A stretch of 64,000 nucleotides of DNA, taken from the NCBI GenBank assembly GCA_036504855.1, contig DASXUL010000075.1, positions 1 to 64,000 on the forward strand, read 5' to 3'. This stretch comes from DASXUL01 sp036504855. GTDB lineage: Bacteria; Armatimonadota; DTGP01; JAKQQT01. Within the stretch, counting starts at the first letter, position 1. The number at the start of each line of letters is the position of its first letter. Below the pieces are notes generated by a model. It did not search any database and was not told where the DNA came from. It saw only the letters and a program-made list of their open reading frames with translations. Position numbers and translations under genes: made by a program. Below, piece after piece: positions 53,610 to 59,881 of this stretch.

Positions 53610-54270
53610 GGTATCCAGTCATCAAGACGAGTGGTCGAATTGGTGCTACAGAGGCAGCAACAGCGGCAAACATCATCTCGTGCCGAAGTCCGGTAGAGAT
53701 CCATTCGCGCCAGATGATGTGGATACGGATAAGAAGATGTTTGAGCGGTGGAAGCAACTCGCCGTTGCCGACATACCAACCCATGCGAGAGATGACTGGG
53801 ATCTCCTTGCTATCGCTCAGCATCATGGCCTCGCCACAAGACTCCTAGACTGGACTTATAACGCACTAATAGCGGCCTTCTTTGCGGTTGTAGACTCGCG
53901 TAGCCTCTCTGTCCCTAACGAGGATTGCGTTGTGTGGGCCCATTATACGAAGGAGACTGTTGACCCACAGAAGGAAGAGCCGTTTGGTGTTACCGGGTAC
54001 AAGCGCCTTCGGCCGAAGGGGGTGGTGCCTAGGGTGGTTCGTCAGGGCGGATACTTCACGATACACAATCCTCCGTCAACCGCTCTGGAGGACAAACTGA
54101 ATCCGGAGGACAAGCTTGTAAGGATGATCATCAAGGGCTCGTATCGTTCTACACTTGCTATTGAGTTGTCTCACTATGGCGTTAACTCAATGAGTCTGTT
54201 CCCGGATCTTGATGGCCTAGCAAGGCATTTGAATTGGGTCTTCACGAGCATGCCTTCAGAATCGGCCTAG
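53554..54270 (+). CDS. FRG-domain protein
   Basis: The protein has 238 residues. GTG 53554 is chosen because AGGAGG (53542-53547) lies six bases upstream, and the coding region starts inside the methyltransferase gene. The FRG domain is visible as WCYRGSNSGKHHLVPKSG near the N-terminus and AIAQHHGLATRLLDWTYNALIAAFFAV in the middle, with LVRMIIKGSYRS later. FRG domains are named for the conserved F/Y-R-G and are common in phage-defence and toxin-like loci. Biochemical activity is not established from sequence. It is probably a defence effector of the island. Confidence 0.82.
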   Translation: MDTRVRTVTIRSFNKFHSEVSSHQDEWSNWCYRGSNSGKHHLVPKSGRDPFAPDDVDTDKKMFERWKQLAVADIPTHARDDWDLLAIAQHHGLATRLLDWTYNALIAAFFAVVDSRSLSVPNEDCVVWAHYTKETVDPQKEEPFGVTGYKRLRPKGVVPRVVRQGGYFTIHNPPSTALEDKLNPEDKLVRMIIKGSYRSTLAIELSHYGVNSMSLFPDLDGLARHLNWVFTSMPSESA

Positions 54271-54348
54271 TGGACGCGCATTAGGAATCCCAAGGCACGC
54301 GGAAGTGAGCAGAATGGTGCCACGAGCGCTCATTGAATAAGGTGTCCA

Positions 54349-54555
54349 ATGGTATCGTACAAGGAAATCCAGAGATGGGTTCGGGAGGAGTATGGGTTCG
54401 TCCCGAAGTCGTGTTGGATAGCTCATGGGAAGGAGTTGAGCGGAATTCCGACGCGGGTCGCTATGAACCGAAAGGGTGAACGGGCTTTCCCATGCCCTTC
54501 AGGTAAACTCGCTGCAATCGTTGCAGGATTCAAGCACTTTGGTCTCATTCGGTAG
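54349..54555 (+). CDS. Small conserved hypothetical protein
   Basis: The protein has 68 residues. The sequence SYKEIQRWVREEYGFVPKSC, followed by WIAHGKELSG and, further on, AFPCPSGKLAAI and HFGLI, matches a widespread family of small uncharacterised proteins frequently found near mobile or defence genes. No catalytic motif can be named. It is the last gene of the island before the repeat cluster. The ribosome site is weak. Confidence 0.65.
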   Translation: MVSYKEIQRWVREEYGFVPKSCWIAHGKELSGIPTRVAMNRKGERAFPCPSGKLAAIVAGFKHFGLIR

Positions 54556-54564
54556 GCGCTGTAG

Positions 54565-54595
54565 GCCGACCTGATCGGCATCGCGTTGCGCGTCA
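54565..54595 (+). pseudogene. Relic resembling the proS 3' region
   Basis: GCCGACCTGATCGGCATC is identical to proS 49274-49291, and the next 13 bases differ at three positions (28 of 31 identical). It would encode ADLIGIALRV, the ProRS C-terminal-domain signature, in the same frame. It breaks off into the repeat cluster. Confidence 0.65.
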
Positions 54596-54729
54596 GTCAT
54601 CAGTCATCAGTCAGGCGACCTTGGCCTCATCGGGAGGCAATCTCATGGAGCAAGGCCTCCGGACTGACAACTGACAACTGACAACTGATGACTGACGACT
54701 GATCACTGATCGCTGACGGCTGACAGCTG
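54591..54729. repeat. CAGTCATCAGT-type repeat cluster, right border of island
   Basis: CAGTCATCAGTCATCAGTCAG on the left and a long inverted series (CTGACAACTGACAACTGAC..., then ACTGATCACTGATCGCTGAC) on the right flank about 45 bases of unique sequence. It ends four bases before the stop codon of the PHP gene. Confidence 0.8.
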
Positions 54730-54733
54730 TTCC

Positions 54734-55978
54734 TCAGAACCGTTTACCCCAAACGAGGCCGGGGTGCGGGAAGAGGTGGAACTGGGCGGTGTCGGCGTGG
54801 GTGTGCTTGCCCAGCCACGCGCCGATGCCCTCGGTGTCGGAGCCGAAGGCGGAGCCCAGCGTGAAGAGGAGGCGCGGCAGGCCGCGGCGGAGGGCGCGGC
54901 GTTCCGCGCTATCGTCAAAGCGCGTATCGGCTTGCGTGCGGCCGGCCAGGATGGCGGCGCGCACGCCGTCAGCGGTAGCGGGGCAGTTCTCCATCACGGT
55001 ATAACAGGCGCCGACGACCGCCGGGTCGTGCGCGTCGCTGCTGCCGATGGCGGGCTTGCGAACCGTTCGGTAGAACGCCTCGCGCGTATCCTCCCCGTGG
55101 CGGGCCATGGCGAAGTGCATCTCTTCAGCGGCGTTTTCCGTTTCCACCGCATCGAACGGCAGCGCGTTGGCGAGATCCTTCACGCCGTCCGGGAGCTGCG
55201 GGTGCGCCGCGATGGCGATTCCGCCCTGGGCGTGGATCTCCTCCACGGTGTGCGCGGCGCTCATCCCCGGCGCGATCTCCTGCGTGAGAAACAGCCCCAC
55301 GATGTGCCCCTGGGCGCTGCTGATCTCCTCGCCGGGGATCACCAGAAAACTCGCCGGCGCCTTGCCCTCGCGGATCAGGCCTGGCAGGGCTTCCTGGGCC
55401 TTGTGGACGCCGCCCATCGTGTTGTGGTCCGTGATGGCGATGCCGGAGAGCCCGCGGTAGGCGGCGGCGCGCAACATCTGCACGGGGTCGGCCAGGGAAT
55501 CGTGGCTGTAGCAGGTGTGCACGTGGAGATCGAGGGCGAGGCCGCCGGGCGGCGGGGTGATGCGCGCATCCGCGTTGAGGTGGCGCACCGAGGCGCGTTT
55601 GGCGTAGGTGGCATAGAGGTCGCCCTGCGGACGGAAGAGGATTTCGGTGAGGTTGCCGTTGCGCAAGAGCGGCAGGGAGAGCAGGAACTTGTTGCGCAAA
55701 GCATTGAGGTCCACATCGCCGGGCTCCGTGGCGTTGCCGAAGAGGCGTTCCATCTCGAAGAGAGACCCCAGCCCGAAGCTGCCCTGCAGGTTGGGGGCGT
55801 CCAGGCCGAACACGAGGGATGGCGGGGTCCGGCCGCTGATCACCTGCTCGTCGTACCAGTGGTCCTTCGCCTGGTGGACCCAGTAGGGATCCTGGTTGCT
55901 GGCGGGGGACTGGGCGCGGGCGGTTGATGCGGCTGCGGCGACGGTCGCGACAAAGGCGAACAGCAGTAGAGGTTTCAT
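54734..55978 (-). CDS. Secreted PHP-domain phosphoesterase-like protein
   Basis: The protein has 414 residues from ATG 55978, overlapping the upstream deacetylase stop (ATGA). A signal peptide (MKPLLLFAFVATVAAAASTARA) indicates export. The PHP metal motifs are ALDLHVHTCYSHDSLADP, GIAITDHNTMGG, VIPGEEISSAQGHIVGLF, IAIAAHPQLPDG and IGSSDAHDPAVVG, a full set for metal-dependent phosphoesterase chemistry. About 140 residues precede the PHP domain. The substrate is unknown. The operon with a polysaccharide deacetylase and a glycosyltransferase suggests cell-envelope glycan metabolism. Confidence 0.85.
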   Translation of the reverse strand: MKPLLLFAFVATVAAAASTARAQSPASNQDPYWVHQAKDHWYDEQVISGRTPPSLVFGLDAPNLQGSFGLGSLFEMERLFGNATEPGDVDLNALRNKFLLSLPLLRNGNLTEILFRPQGDLYATYAKRASVRHLNADARITPPPGGLALDLHVHTCYSHDSLADPVQMLRAAAYRGLSGIAITDHNTMGGVHKAQEALPGLIREGKAPASFLVIPGEEISSAQGHIVGLFLTQEIAPGMSAAHTVEEIHAQGGIAIAAHPQLPDGVKDLANALPFDAVETENAAEEMHFAMARHGEDTREAFYRTVRKPAIGSSDAHDPAVVGACYTVMENCPATADGVRAAILAGRTQADTRFDDSAERRALRRGLPRLLFTLGSAFGSDTEGIGAWLGKHTHADTAQFHLFPHPGLVWGKRF

Positions 55979-56709
55979 ACGGGTTCTACTCCGCGGACGG
56001 ACGGGCATCTCAGGATGCGAAAGAGGAGGCCAAGGCGGCCCGCGCGGTGCGAGACGCTGACGCGGGGCAGGCGGTATGGGTCCTCGCCGCTCACCACGCG
56101 GCGTTTCTCCGTGGTGACGGCCAAGCTGTATCCAGCTTCTTCAACACCACAGCGCACGGCGGCGTTCACGCAACCGCTAGGATAGCAGAACGATGGCACG
56201 GAGATCCCGAGCGCGGACTCCAGGTCAGCCTTGCCGCCCACGAGCTCGCGCGTGAGGCGCTCCGCGTCGGCTTTGCACAGGTCTGTATGGGTCATGGTGT
56301 GGGCTCCGATGTCCCACCCGTCGTCTCTGAGATCGCCGAGTTGTTCCAACGTGAGCAGCGGCCGCCCCTTCAACGTGGCGGCGGGTTCCCAGTCGTTCGT
56401 CTGCCCCACATAGCCGCTCACGACGAAGACGGTGGCCGTGAACCCCATTTCCTTCAGAACGGGCCGCACGGACCAGTGCAGGTCCGCGTCGCCGTCGTCG
56501 AAGGTGAGGGCGAATCGTTTGGCGGGCAGCGGCTCCTTCGCTCTCAGTTTTGCGGCGAGATCCTGAAGGGAGATGGAAGTCCAACCGATGTTTTTCAGAA
56601 GCCTCATATGCGCCGCGAACACGGGCGCGTGGCAGAAGATGCTGGCGTGGCGGCGGACGGTGGGGTGATCGCCCACGAAATGATAGGTGAGAATTGGAAC
56701 GTTACGCAT
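55975..56709 (-). CDS. Polysaccharide deacetylase (CE4/NodB-like)
   Basis: The protein has 244 residues from ATG 56709, overlapping the glycosyltransferase stop by eight bases. The NodB motifs are FALTFDDGDADLHW (metal-binding and catalytic Asp), DIGAHTMTHTDLC (two His ligands), and SFCYPSGCVNAAV. No clear signal peptide is present. It probably removes acetyl groups from N-acetylated sugars of an envelope polysaccharide, in concert with the GT4 enzyme encoded just upstream. Confidence 0.9.
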   Translation of the reverse strand: MRNVPILTYHFVGDHPTVRRHASIFCHAPVFAAHMRLLKNIGWTSISLQDLAAKLRAKEPLPAKRFALTFDDGDADLHWSVRPVLKEMGFTATVFVVSGYVGQTNDWEPAATLKGRPLLTLEQLGDLRDDGWDIGAHTMTHTDLCKADAERLTRELVGGKADLESALGISVPSFCYPSGCVNAAVRCGVEEAGYSLAVTTEKRRVVSGEDPYRLPRVSVSHRAGRLGLLFRILRCPSVRGVEPV

Positions 56710-57907
56710 GCGCCGGTTCTTCCGCTTCGTCTGCAATCCCTATCGCCTCTCGGTAGATGCGTTCAATGGCGTGCGCCATCGCCTTCGCGGTGAAGCGGTT
56801 TGCCGCCTCCTTGCTAGCGGCGGCGCCGAGGCGTAGGCGCAACGGTCGGTTGGACAAGAGGAGGTGGAGCGCGTCGGCAAGGGCGGCGGGGTCCTGGCTG
56901 GGCGTGAGGAGGCCGGTGCGGCCGTCGTCCACAATGTCCGGGATGCCGCCGACCTCGCAGGCCACGACCGGGCATCCGAGGGACATCGCTTCCAGCAAGG
57001 CCAGCGGGCACATTTCCATCAAGGATGGCATGGCCACAACGTCGAAGGCCGCCAATACGGCGCCGACGTTTTGCCGGGGCCCGAGGAAGCGGGTGGCGGC
57101 GTCCAGCCCGAGCGTTGTTGCCAGTTGACGCAGGCGGCGCCCCCATTCGGCCTCCTCGGGGCCGGCGAACACGAGGTAGGGACGCTCTCGATCACTCATC
57201 GTCGCCACGGCGCGCAGTAGTAGGTCGTGCCCTTTCACGGGTGAGAGCCGGCCGAGGACTCCCACGACCAGAGCCTCAGCGGGTATGTTCCATGAACGTC
57301 GCTCTTCGGCGGCCCGCCAGGCGTCTTCCTGCAGCGCTTCCAGATCTACCCCATTCGGCGCCATGGCGACCTGGCTTTCCGCCAGAGGATACGGGGCTTG
57401 GCGTAGGAATCCGGCGGTGGGCACGATCAGCCGGTCCAGGTAGGGCATCGTCCAGTGGGCGGCGCCCATATGGTCGGTGCCGACGGATGGCAACCCCGTG
57501 AGCCTGGCGGTCGCCAGGGCATAGACCATACCGCGGGAGAGGTGTCCGTGAACCACGTCCGCGCGCTCTCGGAATGCCAACCGAACCAGTTGCGCGAGGG
57601 TGATGGGGTCCAGGGTGCCGCGCATCGGAAGGGGCGTATGCGGGATGCCGGATTCACGGAGCGCCTGCGCAAACCAGCCGCCGCGCCGGAACGCCACGTG
57701 GACCCCCATGCCATGGGCCATCTGCGAGCGAGCCAGGAGGAGCACATGGCGTTCCACTCCCGCCAGGGAGTTTCCCGAGACAACGTGGACCACGTTCAGG
57801 GCCTGGCTGTGCGACGCCGGGGGATCCCACTGGGGGGAGAGCGCCGCCACGGTGGACGCCACATGTCGCAACGCGGGCGCCGCCAGCAGGGCGGAGTGCA
57901 GAGCCAT
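56702..57907 (-). CDS. Glycosyltransferase family 4
   Basis: The protein has 401 residues from ATG 57907, behind GGAAG. It has the GT-B fold: N-terminal LNVVHVVSGNSLAGVERHVL with a Gly-rich acceptor loop, then LVVGVLGRLSPVKGHDLLL, YLVFAGPEEAEW and the donor site SLMEMCPLALLEAMSLGCPV, containing the E-x7-E pair, followed by VACEVGGIPDIVDDG. It transfers a nucleotide-activated sugar to an envelope glycan or lipid. It is the first gene of the GT4-deacetylase-PHP operon and is divergent from imuB. Confidence 0.92.
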   Translation of the reverse strand: MALHSALLAAPALRHVASTVAALSPQWDPPASHSQALNVVHVVSGNSLAGVERHVLLLARSQMAHGMGVHVAFRRGGWFAQALRESGIPHTPLPMRGTLDPITLAQLVRLAFRERADVVHGHLSRGMVYALATARLTGLPSVGTDHMGAAHWTMPYLDRLIVPTAGFLRQAPYPLAESQVAMAPNGVDLEALQEDAWRAAEERRSWNIPAEALVVGVLGRLSPVKGHDLLLRAVATMSDRERPYLVFAGPEEAEWGRRLRQLATTLGLDAATRFLGPRQNVGAVLAAFDVVAMPSLMEMCPLALLEAMSLGCPVVACEVGGIPDIVDDGRTGLLTPSQDPAALADALHLLLSNRPLRLRLGAAASKEAANRFTAKAMAHAIERIYREAIGIADEAEEPAHA

Positions 57908-58097
57908 TGTCACTTCCGGGCGTCCTCCACATTTTCGGTTGGGAATCGCACAGGCGTGATTATACTTTGCTCCGTCGGGATCGCCCACTGCCGTGCAAGC
58001 TAACGGTGAAACGGCGCCGTTTTGGCATTCGTCCGGCCGCTCCGCGTGCCGGCTCGGTATCTAACACGGATTAACACCGCGCGTCTCGCGGGGGAGC

Positions 58098-58127
58098 TTG
58101 ATTGTCACCTTCCCGGTGGGGTAAAAC
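58098..58127 (+). promoter_or_regulatory. Sigma-70-like promoter of the imuB-dnaE2 operon
   Basis: TTGATT (58098-58103) and TAAAAC (58122-58127) are separated by 18 bases, and the LexA box lies immediately downstream. This arrangement is typical of an SOS promoter. Confidence 0.55.
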
Positions 58128-58134
58128 GAATATA

Positions 58135-58146
58135 GAACATATGTTC
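58135..58146. promoter_or_regulatory. LexA box (Gram-positive type)
   Basis: GAACATATGTTC is a perfect palindrome that matches the CGAAC-N4-GTTCG consensus of Bacillus-type LexA sites, with AG...CG context (AGAACATATGTTCG). It lies 20 bases before the imuB start, so the DNA-damage response should control the downstream polymerase genes. Confidence 0.85.
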
Positions 58147-58166
58147 GACTACCGCGGGAGGTCCCT

Positions 58167-59342
58167 ATGCGCACCTGGGTCGGTTGTATTCGCATTGATG
58201 GCCTGTACGTCACCGTGGAACGCGAACACGGCGCCGTTTCTCCGTTCGCCATCGCCAACGGCAAATCCATCGTGGATGCCTGCCCGAAGGCCCGCGCCGC
58301 CGGCGTGGTCCCCGGCGCCCTCGTGGCCAGCGCCCGCCGCCTCTGCGCCGGCCTGCGCATTCTGGCCTTCGAGCCCCGCCGCTACCGCGCCGCCGCCGGC
58401 CGATGGATGCGCCCATGCCTGGACCACTCTCCCTGGCTGGAGCCGCTGGCCCCCCACGAGGCCTTCCTGGACCTTACCGGCCACCCGGATCCCAACGCCG
58501 CCATCCGCGACCTGCACCGCCTCAGCCAGGGATACGGCCTTTCCGCCCGCGCCGCCGTGGCCTCCAACAAGCTCGTCGCTCGCGCCGCGACCATCGTGCC
58601 GGATACGCTGCGGGACCCGGTGACCCTCGTGCCGCCCGGCGCGGAGCGCGCTTTTCTGGCCCCCCACCCCGTGCGCGCGCTGTGGCCGCTGGGCGAGAAG
58701 CTTTTGGCCCGCCTGGAGCGCCTGGAGTATGAGAACGTGGCCGAGATCGCCGCCTCCTCGCTGACGGACCTGAGATCCCAGTTGGGCAAGGAGGCGGCGA
58801 TGGTCCAGACTCTCGCGCAGGGCCGGTACCCGGACCCGGTGCGCGCCCTCTATCCCGAGGCCACCATCCGCCGCCGCGAGCGCTGGCTGGAGCCGATTGA
58901 GCTGGAAGAGATGCTGTGGAAACGCGTGGGAGAGATGGCGAAAGACGCCGCCGAGGCGCTCTCTGGCCGCTGCTGCCGCGTGTTCAGCCTCACCCTGGAG
59001 ATGGAAGACAACACGCGCCGGGAGACCCGCGAAACCCGCCGCCTGATGGACCGCGCCAAGCTGCCGGAAACGGCCCTGCGCCTGCTGGAGCGGCTGGCGC
59101 CGGATGGGCCCGTGGCCGGCGTGGCGCTGGTGGCCGGCGCTTTGCAGGACCCGCCGCCTCTGGATGGCGACCTGTTTTCGCTGGACAAGATCCGCCGCCG
59201 CCGCGCGCTGGACGACGCCACCCTGTGCCTGGAGGAGCGGTTCGGAAAGCGTATCCTGTTTCCGTGTTCCGACGTGCCGGTCCCATGGCGCGAACAGGCG
59301 TGGCAGGCATTTTGGGGCCGGTTGGGGGCCGGCGTCGTATGA
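58167..59342 (+). CDS. imuB: ImuB-like Y-family DNA polymerase homologue
   Basis: The protein has 391 residues from ATG 58167, behind GGGAGG. It resembles Y-family polymerases (DACPKARAAGVVPGALVASA palm/fingers, EPLAPHEAFLDLTGHPDPNA, ARAAVASNKLVARAAT) but is the shortened ImuB type. ImuB proteins usually lack polymerase activity and act as an adaptor between the sliding clamp, ImuA and DnaE2. The LexA box upstream and dnaE2 downstream support this role in SOS mutagenesis. ImuA is not encoded beside it. The stop overlaps the next gene (ATGA). Confidence 0.88.
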   Translation: MRTWVGCIRIDGLYVTVEREHGAVSPFAIANGKSIVDACPKARAAGVVPGALVASARRLCAGLRILAFEPRRYRAAAGRWMRPCLDHSPWLEPLAPHEAFLDLTGHPDPNAAIRDLHRLSQGYGLSARAAVASNKLVARAATIVPDTLRDPVTLVPPGAERAFLAPHPVRALWPLGEKLLARLERLEYENVAEIAASSLTDLRSQLGKEAAMVQTLAQGRYPDPVRALYPEATIRRRERWLEPIELEEMLWKRVGEMAKDAAEALSGRCCRVFSLTLEMEDNTRRETRETRRLMDRAKLPETALRLLERLAPDGPVAGVALVAGALQDPPPLDGDLFSLDKIRRRRALDDATLCLEERFGKRILFPCSDVPVPWREQAWQAFWGRLGAGVV

Positions 59343-59575
59343 ACCGCCATGAGTACCCCGCCCGCGTGGGCGGCCGGCCGGGGCGCATCGAATGGGTGGC
59401 CTGGGGCGGCCGCCGCGTGATGGTGCGCCAGGTGGTGTGCTGGTGGGACGAGCCGCCGCTGCCCTGGGACGGCGTGCCGGAGCGCCATTACGCCCGCCTC
59501 CTTCTGGAGACCGGCGGCGTTCTGGAAGTCTACCACTCCGACGAAAACTGGCGCGTCTGCGGCCTGGAGGATTGA
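59339..59575 (+). CDS. Small DUF6504-like protein of the imuB-dnaE2 operon
   Basis: The protein has 78 residues from ATG 59339, overlapping the imuB stop. It contains YPARVGGRPGRIEWVAWGGR, then VRQVVCWWDEP, HYARLLLETGGVLEVYHSDE and WRVCGLED. This pattern resembles DUF6504-type proteins that often accompany imuB-dnaE2. The function is not known. The overlap suggests it contributes to the mutagenesis complex. Confidence 0.7.
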   Translation: MNRHEYPARVGGRPGRIEWVAWGGRRVMVRQVVCWWDEPPLPWDGVPERHYARLLLETGGVLEVYHSDENWRVCGLED

Positions 59576-59582
59576 TGTCCGC

Positions 59583-59612
59583 CATCAGCTATCAGCCGTC
59601 AGTTGTCAGCCA
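59583..59612. repeat. Short CAGTCATCAGT-type tract
   Basis: CATCAGCTATCAGCCGTCAGTTGTCAGCC is a degenerate member of the same repeat family found at 20292, 49399 and 54591. Confidence 0.55.
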
Positions 59613-59708
59613 GAAGGTTGGGACATGAGGCTCTTTCAGTGCCCAGTTAGGGAGGATCTGTCAGAGAGCAAGCTTGCGGATCGCATCGGATGCTTATGAT
59701 CTCCACGC

Positions 59709-59822
59709 GTTACGGGGCGGACACGGCAAGCCGTGTCCCTACGCGTCACTGGTTCCATCCACCGAACGGTGGACGGCCGGGCCGACCTGTAGGGACACGG
59801 CTTGCCGTGTCCGCCCCGTAAC
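59709..59822. repeat. GCGGACACGGC palindromic repeat, copy 2 (34-bp perfect arms)
   Basis: The left arm at 59709-59742 begins GTTACGGGGCGGACACGGCA. It is perfectly inverted at 59789-59822, with about 46 bases between. It is homologous to the diverged copy at 34657-34759. The size and arms fit a REP-like or miniature transposable element. Confidence 0.85.
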
Positions 59823-59881
59823 TTCCATGGATCAGACGCTTCTGTCGTGCAATCCCCGGGAAGCCCGGTTAAGAAAAATCC

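Larger units (their letters stand above)
49418..54730. mobile_element. Putative genomic island (DndC/DndB-like, methyltransferase, FRG)
   Basis: This segment is visibly less GC-rich and has different codon use (many A/T third positions) from its neighbours. It carries defence-type genes, starts at the proS 3' end and ends at a second cluster of the same repeats next to a proS-like relic. No integrase or transposase is seen. The boundaries are inferred. Confidence 0.65.
59576..59881. other. 306-bp gap with two repeat elements
   Basis: The gap between the DUF6504-like gene and dnaE2 is filled by a short CAGTCATCAGT-type tract (59583-59612) and a large palindrome (59709-59822). No gene is visible. 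If the operon is continuous, the palindrome would form a strong hairpin in the mRNA. Confidence 0.65.

Noticed and set aside
49418..54730. Complete Dnd phosphorothioation or restriction system
   Set aside because: Only DndC and a DndB-like DGQHR protein are present. No DndA, DndD, DndE or DndFGH homologue is visible in the island.
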